A stretch of DNA of 64,000 bases, from contig DF237162.1 of assembly GCA_000708835.1 (NCBI GenBank), positions 1 through 64,000 on the forward strand, read 5' to 3'. This stretch comes from Klebsormidium nitens. Lineage: Eukaryota; Streptophyta; Klebsormidiophyceae; Klebsormidiales; Klebsormidiaceae. Position 1 is the stretch's first letter; each line of letters starts with the position of its first letter. This document shows positions 48,533 through 60,971 of the stretch, in pieces. The notes beneath the pieces were generated by a model that saw nothing but the letters and a program-made list of their open reading frames with translations, was not told the DNA's origin and did no database searches. The position numbers were made by a program, and so were the translations under genes.

Positions 48533-48622
48533 CGGCATCATCATTGGACCGGCGCTGCCCCAGCGGCCAATGCTGCTCGGCATCATCATTGGACCGGCGC
48601 TGCCCCAGCGGCCAATGCTGCA
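48533..48622. repeat. 45-bp perfect tandem duplication upstream of the LEA-like gene
   Basis: Units 48533-48577 and 48578-48622 (cggcatcatcattggaccgg through cggccaatgctgc) are identical apart from the last base. Each carries a CCAAT motif in both orientations (attgg and ccaat). They lie about 240-330 bp upstream of the minus-strand start codon, so a promoter role is possible. Confidence 0.85.
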
Positions 48623-49739
48623 CTGCGTTGCATGCATTGGTCGTTATCTGCATGTCATATTACGAATCACGAGCAGTGCCCGAGTCGGCTGAACCCGACG
48701 GCACTGGGCACTTCCTGACGCGCAGTTGCGGAGGACTTTGCTGTGAACACACTAGGCCTCGCATGCAACTAGGTACCTACCGTACTTGCAAGCAGAGCTC
48801 TGCAATGAAGGATCGTGACTCGTGAGTCGGACTTTTGACGGGGTGCAACTCCCTTGTCTCGTATTTAATAGGGGCTTGTCTGAGTTGTCTCCTAGGTGTT
48901 AGGTTCACAGGCCGGGGGACGAGTAGGGTTGGTTTGGGGGTTAGGGTGGGTACGGGTGCGGAGCGGGTAATTCTCAGGGTTTAGGTTTTTTAATTGTTTC
49001 CGTCCCCTCGTCCCCGAGCACTGTCCAGATAGTCAACATGGACATAGGTAATTAAAATCGAGAAGTATGGAGTTGCATGCGCGGGCGGCGGTACACGTTT
49101 CATCAACATAAATTATGCATGATGCATTCAATTACCATGACAACATATGGGGCATATGCTGCGGAGAATGCGGGTCGCGGCTTGACCGCGTGCCTTCGAT
49201 GGGCCGCGGCCGGCCAGGTTGCGGCAGCGCCCCGCCCGGGGCGGCCCATTCCGGAGTCCGGTCTCGGCGGAACGACACGTCAAAATTCCGGCGGATCAAG
49301 TGGGAACTCTACGTTGCTGGCAATGATCTCGATTATCCGGCCGACCCCGCTTTCCAGGCTTCATGATCATCGGACGCCTTCAGGCTTGATTCGTGGTATC
49401 TTACGGTTGAAAACAGCTTGCAGTATATCCTGATTCCCGACATCAATCCGTTGTCAGCCGGAAATCAAGGGCCTAAATTGGATATTCGCACAACTTCCAA
49501 TGCCGTATCGCATGTTATTGATTAGTGTTCACCGTTTCGTGACCCTTCTCATCTGATAATACCGTATAACTTTTCGGACCTATACCCAGGGTTCAAACTT
49601 CAGACCGTAATCTAGTCGGTAAACTTATCGACAGTAAAATTTGTGACAACAGTCAAAACAGTTGACGAGCTAGGGTATGATTTGATTTCGGATCGAAAGA
49701 TATTTTGATTCTTAAGTTTTTAACCAGGAATCTTGACCA
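48623..49739. other. Intergenic stretch, upstream flank of LINE fragment
   Basis: No gene recognised. A G-rich segment near 48910-48990 includes ggggttagggtgggtacggg and cagggtttaggtttt, the latter resembling a plant telobox. The last few hundred bases may be decayed 5' parts of the LINE. Confidence 0.4.
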
Positions 49740-49742
49740 GAA

Positions 49743-50310
49743 ATGCCGTTGCAATTTAGGAGAACAATACTGCCGTTTGATACGAGCGCGTTTGGTTCAT
49801 TATTTTATGATAAGGCATTGCCTCGTTTTGAAAGGGCACTTGAACCGGGGGATTCGGATCGTAAAGTTCGGTGGTCGAACTTTGTGCATTGGCGCGCAGG
49901 GCGCTGGGCTTCCGGGCTGGTGACTCCGAGTCGGACCCGCCGGACGGCGAGGAGCCGGCGGCCGGTACGTTTTCAGAACCAGATTGACGGTACCGTACCT
50001 ATCTGTTTGATTTGCCAGTGTGAGGAGGAACTGGTAGGTTAATTGTCGCGAATTATTATATATTANNNNNNNNNNNNNNNNNNNNACGAGGACCATTTCA
50101 TTTTCGAGTGCCCAGCTTATAGGTTCCTACGCACAGAGCGGTATATGGATTTGTTTGTTGGCCAGTCCGCATTTAGTCTGCGTCATTTTATAGGTCAGGA
50201 GAACCAACAGAGGGTTGCTAGCTTTGTTAGAGAGGCGTTTAGGACTCGAGACTACATTCAGACCTTGTCTCATGAGCCACCCATGGCTCATTATTAAAAA
50301 AAAAAAAAAA
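49743..50310 (+). mobile_element. 3' end of a LINE (non-LTR retrotransposon), truncated and gapped
   Basis: Before the gap, the frame from 49743 reads FYDKALPRFERALEPGD, then WSNFVHWRAGRW and ICLICQCEEE. After the gap it reads EDHFIFECPAYRFLRTERY and continues to TAA at 50295-50297, merging into a 15-nt A run (50296-50310). CxxC followed by HxxxxC is the zinc-binding C-terminal motif seen after the reverse transcriptase of many LINEs. A poly(A) tail directly after the ORF fits insertion by target-primed reverse transcription. The frame is interrupted near 50040 next to the N gap, so the joint is unreliable. Reverse transcriptase core motifs are absent, so the element is 5'-truncated. Confidence 0.8.
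50066..50085. other. Assembly gap (20 N)
   Basis: Twenty undetermined bases, a nominal-size scaffold gap inside the LINE fragment; the true length is unknown. Confidence 0.98.
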
Positions 50311-51630
50311 CTAAAAATTAAGCGTTAACCCTCGGTTTAATGGGAATCCCGGAAGAGCGGCCGGTTCTGCCTCGCGCTGTGTTCATACCAATACATCGAG
50401 TAACAATCCCCGGTTGTTCGGGCACGCCCGGATTGCATGCAGGAGGTGCCACGTGGTCAGGGCGGCGCTGACTCGGACTGACTGTAACGGTAACGTTCAT
50501 ATCAACGGTACGGTTACGGTCCGACCGTGACCGACCCTTCGGCAGGCCCCCATGCAATTCAGGTACACTGCGTACCAGTAAAATGAACGCCATGAATGAT
50601 GAACCGTTGTTGGATGTGCGTTGTGGATAAACAATGCACCGGTGCCCCAAGGGACCCCACCGGCTGGAAATCGACCGGAACAGCCATTGGCGCCCAGGCA
50701 AAACCGGTCCCAGGCAGTACAACAGTGACCAGTCTGGTCAGCGGGACAGCGGGTGAAAGTGCAGGGAGCCGGTAGACGGCCGGCACGCCGCTGCACGCTG
50801 CACAGGCGGCACCATCGTACAGGCCCAAGCGACCGTACCGGCCTGGTCCAAATAGGTACTCAACACCAGTCCGAATCAAAGATTCTAGTGCAGTGAACCT
50901 GAGGCTGAGTCCCAAGTGACCTGAGTCCTGACGGAAGAGTCCTGGGAACTCTGGCATGTGAGTCAGGCCTCTCGAGTTTCGTACGTAGGTACGGTGTGCA
51001 CTGTGTACAGTGTAACGTACCTAGTAGGTACCTAGGTACCTATGGGACCAAGTCATGGCGTTCGGACGTACGTTGGGGACGTTGAAGAGTCGAAGGTCTT
51101 GACGGTCGATCCTCGCCCTGACCAACTCGATCAAGGCTCTGACTCAGCAAGCGTGCTTGCAAGCCAATCGGACGGCTCGGAGTGTGCCAACTCATTATCG
51201 TCATTTCCCGTGGAGTGACGCCGTCAGCTCCTGGTGCTGCTTTCCGTCAAACACCGACGCCGGTGCGTGCGGGACGGTTTAAACATGCAATGATAGTGGT
51301 GTCAAACAGGGTAAAGTGTACATGCTGTACACTCAGAGACGGCGCCTTACAAATTGGACCCGTGTAGTGTGCCTAGGGTGCACGAAACGTCGAAAGTTGG
51401 TCTTGGGCCTGGGCGCCCCATTTGGATCAGGCATTTGCTGCTGCCAGTGCCAGCTAGGATTCCAAGATTCAGTGGGAGAGCAGAGGGACCCTTCCCCTGA
51501 CTGCCCCCTACCCTGCATTTTCGGCTAGTGAAAGATGGGTGGAAGAGCAAGCATGGGGCAGTGAACCGCGCTGTTTGGCACCTCGAACGTTCAGAAGCAA
51601 GGTAGACGTGCTGCATATGCTGCGAACGGA
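50311..51630. other. Intergenic stretch with palindromic motifs
   Basis: No conserved exon. Contains an imperfect hairpin around 50481-50520 (taacggtaacgtt against aacggtacggtta) and nested KpnI-like palindromes near 51015-51045 (gtacctagtaggtacctagg). The motif accgttac resembles the terminal repeats of the MITE-like element at 61.6 kb. Confidence 0.45.
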
Positions 51631-54525
51631 ATGGAGGGACATGTCGGCAATGACCTTTGGGGCGTGGACTTTGAGGACTGCACTTTTCCGAAGCCCTCAG
51701 TTTCCCCAACTCTTCAGGACTGTCTCTCGAGATTGACGGAGGCCTCTCCAGCTGCGCAGGAGCGTGAGACCATGGAGTCCGCGTCACGGTGCTCAGGTTG
51801 GGTAGCAAAAGGGAGTAGATTTGGCGACAGATTCCTCGAGGAGGACATGGCGGCTCTGGCAGAGAGGATAGCTGCCTCCATGTTAGATGACGATAGCCAG
51901 AGTTCGTCCTCTGCTTCAGACTATAACATGAGTGCCACCACCAGCGAGGAGGGCAGCCCCAAGGCTTGGAACTTGAACGCCAGGGTAAGCTATACTGCCG
52001 CTGACATCTGATATGATGCTTGGTGATGTGATTCAATAAGTGCACTGCCCTTGCAATGCCGAAAGACTCAATGTAAGCCTCTATTGACCTCTGTCAGGTA
52101 TTGTGCACAAAGCTGGACTGTTTTTGAATTGAGTTCAGACAGTCCGTGTAGCCTCAGACAGCTGGTAAGCTTGACTTTATGTCGTTGAAGCGTCTCGGTT
52201 GCTGCCAAGCTGTAAGTGAACGCGTTCAAAGGGCATGCATGCGAGCTGCACATATCCGGAAAAGTTAGCAGCCATTGGTATGGACTGTAGAGGCGCTCAA
52301 GCTGGACAGCTGATTCACTGAGTGCACTGCTCTTGCAACGTTTGAAGAACTCACAATGAAGATTTCAATGGCTCCATCTGCTCTTTCAATGTTATCAGGC
52401 CAGCTCAAACCAACGGTGTGCCTGCGACTCAAGGTGTCGCACGACCCAAGCCTTTTCTCATATGATCCAAGTGTCCAGAGGATGCTCGTCCTTCAGCAGT
52501 CCCGTTGTTTACACCATTTGTTGGCCTGCACTCATCAAATCTTTCATTCCAAATGCGCAGGGCTTTCCCGCCGACAGCAGGCCTGCATCTCCCTCATGGA
52601 GCTCCTCTTCTTATGATTACGATCAGCTCCCTTCGGTCTCCTATGGGGACACCGATTCACGCAGCCCCGATGCATTCATGTCCAATCGGAGGACTCCCTT
52701 CCAGAGGGCGCCCGTCTCGCACCAGGAGGTGTTCAGCCTTCAGCAGCAACTAGAAAGTCTTTCTGCACAGCAACTGCACACTCTGAAGAAAGCACTCGCT
52801 GAGTGTCAGAAGGGGCGACAAGGGCGTCAGTCTGAGACTCAAAACCGGGGGCGGTCCTGCGGTCAGCCAGAGAAGGGGAACCGGGGCCTGAGAGAACAGA
52901 GCAGGAATTACCATGACCAGGTAAGGTTGATTCTGGAACTGATTTGGGCTGGTCAGAAATAGCATCTGCGAAACGCGACACTTTACTCACTTTGAAACAT
53001 TCTCCTGTTGTTTGGTCGTGTGGACGGTTTCAAGGATTTGAGTCTATCGAGCTGTCATGACAAGGGTGACACGTGTCATCTAGAGTAGTCTGCAGTGGAT
53101 GAATCCGGATTGGTGATGGTGTGAGCTTAGCAGGGGGTGTCGTCACTTGGTTTCTGTGTGAGATGAAAGCATGGGACGTCTGCTTGATCTAGTTGTCCTT
53201 CATTTCAAGGAGACGGTCAACTTTTACCAGCGTTTCCAGAACATGTTTCTTCCTTTCAATCTTTTTGTAAGAGACAAAGATCCAAACCTGAGTCCCTCTT
53301 GCTTGTGCATCCATTGGACCATTCTCTTATATGTTTTCAGTCTTTCAATCCCTTCAGCCACAGCCCCCACTTGCGATCTTGATCGCTCTGCCGCCTGAAA
53401 GTCCCCTCTCAGAAGCAGAAACTCGAATCATGCTACTGGACCCATAGCTGACACTATTTGCATATTGCCTCTTCCAGGCGCGTAAGCAGGCAGAGCGTCG
53501 TGCCATTAGCGCGTTAGCGAGCCAGCAGCCAAACGAGAGGCTAGCCATTGAGTCCCGCGCCAGCCGCAGGGGGGTAATCTGTGGAGCCGCTGCGACCCCC
53601 CCCAGCACGCCCAAGCCCGTCCCTACCCCTTCTCAGAAGGAGAACGGCACCGGCGTGTTCCTTCCCATGGCAGTGGTCTCGTCGATGCCCTCCCATGGAA
53701 AGAGCAAAGCTGGTGAGGACTCGGGACCAAGCCCGATTTAAGTAGCCTCACGTTGTTAGAGTCTTATCCAGAGCTGTGCAGTTTGAGTACCTTGAATTGA
53801 ATATGCACACTTCAACTGTTCTGTGAATCGAGTCTCTGAAAGAAGTACCTGCTTTTATCGAATGAAGTCAAGGTGGCAAGGACACCCTCGTGGTCCGGCT
53901 TGGACATTTGATGATGAGATTGCATCAGGTGCTCCTCAATGTTTAGGGCTGAAAGAAGGGGTCAAACTTGCCATTTCTTTGCGGGACGTTCGCGAAGGTC
54001 CTCACTATTTCAACGGTGTCCGCTGGCACTGTTCTGGTTGCCTACCGCGGCCACTGGTTTACAAGCCCGGTTCATTGTTCTGCAGGCTCGACTCTCCAGG
54101 CCACTCCCCGGCCATTCCAGCCCCCTCTTTCCAAGTCGACTCTAGGCCCCAACCGACGGGACTTCAACGGTCAGCTCTGTAGTCAATCAAAGCAACCCCC
54201 TCACAAACCCGCGACCTCACCCCCCAAGGTTGCCGTCGTGGACTGTAGTGAGCTGATGAAGATTCCGGTGGTCAACTTTAACCAGAGATGTAGAGCCCAG
54301 GCCGCCCCTCCTGCTCGGGGGCCGACTGGACCTGTGTCAAAACCGGTTAGCGGAGCCCGACGGCCGTCAAAAGCCAATCAGCGAGCAGTGGACCGCCAGA
54401 TCTTCTTGCAGCGGGCTGCCTACGGGGCACACGGAGAGTCTCTGCCTCAGCAGGGGTGGGTTCAAACTGGACAATCCAGATGCGGCACCGACAACTTAGG
54501 GCTTCCCGAAGAGTGGGTTTATTAG
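51631..54525 (+). CDS. Plant-type disordered protein with GVFLP motif and PEEWVY C-terminus
   Basis: Four exons: 51631-51984, 52561-52920, 53478-53712 and 54086-54525. Phases 0, 0 and 1 fit and give 462 aa. The N-terminus MEGHVGNDLWGVDFEDCTF is acidic. Then come Ser-rich stretches and a helix SLQQQLESLSAQQLHTLKKA, followed by ARKQAERRAISALASQQPNE, GTGVFLPMAVV, Pro/Ser-rich sequence and the end LGLPEEWVY. Plant proteins of unknown function share a GxGVFLP motif and a terminal LPxEWxY; I recognise the pattern but not a named function. No enzyme domain or membrane segment is visible. A nuclear role is possible but not shown. Intron 1 contains an imperfect repeat (near 52031 and 52312). The 5' end is chosen at the first ATG before the acidic segment. 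Confidence 0.75.
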
Positions 54526-55528
54526 CGGAGTGTTGCGCTGTGCTGTACTGTGTACCTATTGCTTGCGATTACGTCTAAGCCTGAGCCAGGGGAATAAGAA
54601 GGGCCTGAAACGCTAGTCGGTATGAATAAGTCGGCAGATTATGTAATCAGTTTCACGAAGTATGCAGGTAATTGGTCCTAGCAAAAATAAAGTCCAGGGC
54701 AGACACAGGAATGATCAGGCTGCACCCAAAAGTTGTACTGCTGTGCGTTTTTAGAGAACAATGAGGAACCGTCAATAAGACTTACTAACGTATATTAGAA
54801 TAATGCGACTTGATCTCATTATAAAGCTGATCCAGTTGAGCTCGAGGATTTGTCAGTTGACTCTAGCTATCACGATATCTGACGTATATGGCTTGAAGCC
54901 TCCAAAATTCTTGTCCGGACGATTCATACCCTGACTTGTCACCCAGCGTCCGCACTCGTTACAGAACATTGCAAACCAGCTAGTTTACGGTATATATGTA
55001 TAGGTGAGTTTGAGAGTTGCTTGCATTTTGAGTTAATGCGCGGACCTCTTTGCAATATATGGGCATTCAATCATGTTCAAGCCTTGTTCGAGTATACATG
55101 CACTTGGCGTATATATAAGTGCGCATATGTGCGATTTGTCAGATGTTGCCCAGCCTGCCCTACTATAATTTCCGACCGATTCTGCATGTGTGAATGACTC
55201 AAGGAACTGACGGTCATAGGTAACTAACTATGTATGGAATCATGTGCGTACTCGCCTTTACTGACTAGCTTAAAAATTCAATTTACGCGCATTGGTATAC
55301 CACGTCCGACAGGTCGACTCGAACATTCCTTAAAGTGTACCGTCATGTGCACATGCAGAGGCCTGTACTTTCGGCCCATATGGTGGCTATTGAGGAGACG
55401 GTTGAAAGGGAGGACGACGTGGAACGCTAAGTTTGCAATTCTACGCTGCAGCGGAGCTTAGTATGGCCATGGACCAGCTTCGACGATGCATGACTTTGAA
55501 CGCATAGGGCCCGCCCTGCCATACAAAA
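54526..55528. other. Convergent 3' intergenic region
   Basis: AT-rich, no exon recognised. Expected to hold the 3' UTRs of the PEEWVY-tail gene and RRP42. Confidence 0.45.
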
Positions 55529-58500
55529 TCAAGTCTCTGATTCCAGTCTGGACTCTGCTAAACTTATTTCGGCATCGACTTTAGCTAGCAGCCGCTTCCC
55601 TATCCGTCTCGCAACGGACAACATGTCCGAGATTACGCTCGGGTCGATCCCGGCACTCCCCCTCTTGGTAACTCCGCACAGCTGCCCCTTCTCGTTTACG
55701 GCGACCGAAAGGGCGGAGCTCATCTGCGCCTCCTCGTCCCCTGTGGCGTCCGCTATATAGTGCCGGCCAACCTGGAAGGAAGTGCGGCAGGGAGAAAAGT
55801 CAGCGCGCGTGGTTGCCTATGTGAATTTGGCGACGAGTCAGAGATCAGGATGGAATGGTCGGTCGCCGCAATGCGGATGCACGTGGACCTGCGGGGCAAC
55901 GGCTTAGCCATGCAGACTCATATGGAAGAGTCCCGCGTGGGGATGCGTCCGCCCACGCCACCATAACACCAGTAAACGGGACTCGTTGTGTAAGCATTAC
56001 TGATGCATCCGTGGTTCATACGGCGCTCTTTGATCGCCCGGATGAGAACTTCCGCATGATGGACAACGGCAGATACTTAAAACCAATTAGGTGGCGAACT
56101 GCGGAAGGGATGTCTGTGCAGCGACGCGAATTCATGTAAAGCGAAAGATAGAAACCTGGAAGAGGTCTGGTTGATGGTTTCTGCGGCAGAGTTCATTCAA
56201 GATACTTCGAGCATTGCAAGGCCGATGGTTTGACTGCTTGCAACGGGTCGGAGAGCCTTCGAGCCAATTTCTAAAACTCCGCCTTCCATACAATTGCGAC
56301 AATACACGAAGAAAGCAAAGAGGACAACTATACGTAGAAACACAACGGACAGCAGGAAAGTAATGACCAGATCGTCCGTATGATCTCGCAATGAGAACGG
56401 AACGGGTAATCCGGAAAAAATCACGAGGGCACTGACGGCAACCATAAAACGAGAGCAACAAGTAGCCAGTAGTAACCAAGCCCTCAACAAACTCTGTTCA
56501 ATAGAGGCGTTTGTTTCCGCGTCTTTGAGAACGGTCGACAGCGGAACGGGCTGCGCGGGTCAAAGTGACCGTTTGCTTAACCGGTCGGGACGATGGAGGA
56601 CGACTGGCGTGAAGGTCCAGGTGCGTAGAACTAGACCGTGACTGGAATCGTGTACGGCAGCCGAAGCGAGGCCGGATCCTCAGAGAAAGTGGAAGATCTT
56701 CCTACGTGGCCGTTCTATCGTGGACAAAGCTCGTCCACACACTTTTTCAACGGTGACTTGGATGGAAATGACGAGGTGATGTGACTGCTCATGCGGTTGA
56801 ATCTACTTCGAGGCCCCTAGAATCTGCATGCAGAGCCTTTGGGACTGCACTGAAGTGGGCCAGCTCCGAGTGCTGTGCTGTCCGCTTATTTGGGAAAGCA
56901 CGTGTCACGTCCATTCGAGCACGGGACAGCGAATCTAGACAAGTGACAAATGCATTCTCAATTAATTGTCCCGGAGAATTGGATACATCAGAGTGCCGGG
57001 AAGTGATCCAAACAGAGTGAATCAGAACCAGCTAGGAGAAGTCGGACCAGTATTCCTGCCAACAATTCTGGCCCGATGGAAGGAGACCCTCGGAGATGAC
57101 TCAGCAATATTGACCTTTTACGAAGTAAACCAGCTGAGTAGCTCAGATACCAGATGATACACCGTCCTACTTAGGGAGATTTTGTTGCTTGGAGGGCAGA
57201 TCCCAAATTTCTCTTAAGATTCTGAGACTGACGCGAACAACTGTCGATCTCAAACACCGGGCGGACACCAGCCAAATAATTGACACTCATCACGTTGGTC
57301 AGGTACCACACGTTGCTTTCAAAATTCTGACGTCCAGCTAGATTGCTTACAACCCTGTTGCGTGACGTGGATCAATGAAAAGTTTCTGTCAAATCATTTT
57401 CTGAATCCCACATCCAGACTCACCCCCTGGGTAACAGGGATGAAACCTGGCACCTGACGAGCGTACAAATCAGAGGATGAGCGTACACCTCATCTCAGAC
57501 AAACGGTCAGCACGTTGGTCATAAGTTTGAAACTGAGACAGCAGAATAGGGAGAGCTCCCCACACAGCTTCAGTGCCTAGACCGGTAGAACCAGGTTGAG
57601 AGTCGACCAGATCAGCAATCTGCATCCACAGCTGACCGGCACCTTGCATCATGACCGGTACGGGATGACTCAGCTTGGCAATTGCGATGACGTGGCTCGT
57701 GTCGATCGGACAGTCGAGCACGTGGACTCCCAACTCGTGTAAAGTTGTCAGACCCAGCGGGGTTAGAGCCAGTAAACTTGGTCACTGCGACGAAAAGGGG
57801 AATTGCGGCGCTGCTGACAAACCACTCGGCATTTGTCTCGCAACATTTCTCAGCTCTGGCAAACCCAATCGAGTCAGAGTTGACCCACCTTTCATCTTGT
57901 GCAGACTTCGCCTGCGCTGAGGAACCTTCCATCACACGTAAATTATTACCATTTTCGCAAGATCGGCAAGCTTTGCAGGTTAAGGGCTAACCCACCTTGG
58001 TCAGCGTGACGATGAGGGGGACTGCGGCGGTGCTGACGCGCGCGCACTCGTCGGGGTCGTCGTTCAGCTCAAGCTCGCCCTCCTCGTCCCCTTCCCCTGC
58101 GAGGACCTCCACTTTTGGAATGCGTGTGTTGCTCAGCGCCGCCTGCAAGAGCATGACAATTGAAGATGTCATTACTTAATGGACCGTGTTTTCACTGTGG
58201 TTCTCGAAATAGGATTCGAGTTGGAAACACTCCCCCTCTCTTTAGGAGACACACGGCGAAGGGTGCTCAATACTTTACGACAGGCTTTCTTTGTCGTTTA
58301 TGTGAGTCGACATGCATGTTACAAAACACGAAAGCTTCAGCTTCGTTGCCCTGCCAGTCCCTCCCTTGAATATAAACAAGTTTCCTTTCCGGGCCATCTT
58401 TGAGCCGATGGAGAAGGGGGCCGCATTGCAGTCTGTGACTGTCAACATGGGCCGTGAACGAGGGCAAGCGCGCTTGAAATCTGCTTCAGGTTGACGCGAT

Positions 58501-60971
58501 CGAGTTTGCACCGCACTCTACTCTCGTGTCCTGCGGAAGCACCTCAGTCCAGCTCTGCAGGTTCTCACCAAACGAGCTAGTGCGTCGGACGGTCGATAGT
58601 GCCGCACGCACGTGCGTCAACGGATCTCGAGCGACTGAAGAAAATATGTTCACACATGACCGTTCTGGAAGCGATCCCGCCTTGAGCGTGCCCTCTGATC
58701 GCTAAAAGAAAATCTCTACGTGCCTACCTTGATCCCGATCGCAGATGCGTCCAGGATGTTGCCATCCGCATTTAGTACGAGCACGTCGGCGTACAGCACC
58801 CAGCATGTCTTGCCCTCCACCACTGACAGCGCAGCCAGGTCCACCGCGGCCCCTGCAAGGGAAGCAATGGCGACTGCTGACGTCACACCATCGAAGCTGA
58901 CGTCACCAACCCACAAGCGAGGGCGTCGGCCCTCGAGTGAGGTCCGAGTACCGGCTACGTCGACATTGAAAAGATTTCATGTATTACCGAGCATGGGTGC
59001 GGTTGATAAGATGCTCGATTCTGTCACAGATTGCCAGAAAGGAAGGGGGGAGAACGTGGACTCCCGAGCGGACGTGAGACATCCCGCCTATCTATTACTG
59101 CTGGGATCGACGGTCTTGGTTGATCGGACTCCCTCATTTTCACCGTCGATTGAAGGGGTTATAAAGGAACGGTGTTCCTAGGGAGTCCGCCGGGACTCCC
59201 TATTCTCCTTCCTTCCGTTTCTGTCAGGACTACACACAGCTCGATATCCAGAACCCACTTGACAAAGAACGAGGGAGAGATCGACCGCACATGTTTAGCA
59301 CGACCTCACTCCTCCAACCTTCCCTTCCCTGACACTGCAATGGTTTGACAGCATGTACATGTCCTGACTCGTGCCAGGAGCTCCTGGAAATCTGTTAATT
59401 CAAAGATTGACCAACCAACAAAAAGTTAAACCGTAAGCAGGGCTTGCGGGCACGCAGCGACCAGTACGATCTCCACCTGTGCCGTTTGCCCCCCCTGCAA
59501 AGCTTCGCTCCAGGGCCTTGCCCAGCTCTGCAGACAGCTCCTCCCCTCCGCGACCCTGCCACAAGTAGCGCAACATTCGTCATCACAAGGCCGCATTCAC
59601 ACGATCTGCGACTGTCTGTAACGCATTTCGAAACGAAGGTTTGGGAGGACAATCAGGAAATTGTCGACGTTAGGCAGCACGCATGTTCCACACTGACCCC
59701 TCAATGGGTTGTTAGATATTTTGCGTTTAATTCTTCACTTGCGCAGGAACCCAGAATGTCGTTCTTCGTCATATTTGATGGTTCCGGCTCCCAGGAGATA
59801 TCACATTCCACCTGCACTAGAATGTTTCATAACTGGTAGATATTGACAGGAGCGCAGCAGCAAAGAACCTAATACTGGTCCTTTTATGCAAACTCACTTC
59901 GAACTCAGGCCCCGCTGTAGGGGAGATCTCCACTGCAAGCTCCAACCGCCCCAGGTGGGGGAACTCTGCCGGCGGGCTGCCTAGCTCTGCCTGCAGACAA
60001 AGGTTTGCTCAAATTGGAGGCACAATGTGTGTCCCCCCAATTCAACTCTCTATGTTCAGTATATTCTGCAAATGCGTATACAATTGAAGCCTGTGATGGG
60101 ACAAACCATATCAGAGTAAGTCACCCCCAACGCTTCTGTGATCAATGGTAGCATGCAAAAGGACAGCAATCCTTGGAAATAACTTGAGGGCAATCAACCA
60201 TTTGCTGAGAAGTACTTAGAAGGCCGCACCTTGATGCTTGCAAGGATGTCAGTAGCCCCTAGGCGCACCCGCGCAGATCCACTCGCCTGGACAGAGTATA
60301 CACAGGTGTTACTGCAAGTGGAACATCTTTAGACCATACTTTTAGAGGTCGAGCATAATTCAAGTGGCATTGAGTTTGTAAAAGACTGATTCGAAAGCAC
60401 ATGATAGGGAGCTTTGCTTTTAGTAGTCTGCGGAAGGAAAGGGCTGTCGCTGCTGGCTGCAGAAGGGAGCAATAGGAAGGGCGGTGTGGTTCTGAGAACC
60501 TCTGATTTCATTCTAGAACTTTCTTGCCACTATTTGCAGGAGAAGGTTGCTGGTTGGGCAAGGACTTGTCTAAGCACAATGTAGGTCGTCTCCTGGTGTA
60601 CTGTTCATCATCCTTGGTTGGCAACAGCACTGATGATTGACCCTAATGCGAGCTTACGCCTTTTGACAGCACACTTCGCTTTTGCAGCAAAGGAGGAAAA
60701 TCTGTCCGCTTTTCCTCAGCTTCACCCTCCATGTATCAAAAGTATTACAGACCAAATGAGATAAATCACTGCAAGAATGATGAGCGGTTTCTTCGGGATG
60801 GTTGAGATCCTGGACCAGAAATTTTGTACGTATGTGCAAGCTCACCTGAGAGATAACATCAAGTTGGATCGAGAAGCTACGAAAATCCTCCCGCCCCCTC
60901 CCATCATTGCGCAGGTCCTGGGCGATCCCACCTTCCAAGAAGCTCAGCTCAGCTGCCGACAGGCCCGGCAT
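55529..60971 (-). CDS. RRP42: Exosome complex subunit RRP42 (RNase PH fold)
   Basis: RRP42 is one of the six RNase PH-type ring subunits of the RNA exosome, acting in 3'-5' RNA processing and decay in nucleus and cytoplasm. Seven exons on the minus strand: 60971-60846, 60286-60230, 59990-59898, 59555-59477, 58852-58728, 58142-57996 and 55771-55529. All joins keep frame, giving 289 aa (human EXOSC7 is 291). Order of motifs: SFLEGGIAQDLRNDGRGRED, SGSARVRLGATDILASIK, LAVEISPTAGPEFEGRGGEE, LSAELGKALERSF, GKTCWVLYADVLVLNADGN, AALSNTRIPKV, acidic DDPDEC, VPLIVTLTKVGRHYIADAT, EKGQLCGVTKRG, ISDMLSVARRIGKRL. The start was taken at 60971 (MPGLSAAELSF); an in-frame ATG at 61001 would add 10 residues. 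The intron before the last exon is over 2.2 kb. Confidence 0.95.
57655..57845 (-). repeat. Relics of the 3' edge of RRP42 exon 6 in the following intron
   Basis: On the minus strand the exon end (agcaccgccgcagtcccc through gtcacgctgaccaag, junction at 57996) recurs near 57838-57770 as agcagcgccgcaattcccc with gtgaccaag, the donor GT being lost. A fainter copy ending attgccaag lies near 57700-57675. Spacing to the real junction is about 220 bp. Confidence 0.6.

Noticed and set aside
48900-48990. Possible interstitial telomeric repeat (ttaggg-like runs)
   Set aside because: Only isolated ggttaggg and gggtttagg words, not a tandem TTTAGGG array; at most a telobox.
50318-50957. Overlapping 130-codon minus-strand frames right of the LINE
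   Set aside because: Several frames are open at once in repeat-like, palindromic sequence; none shows a domain.
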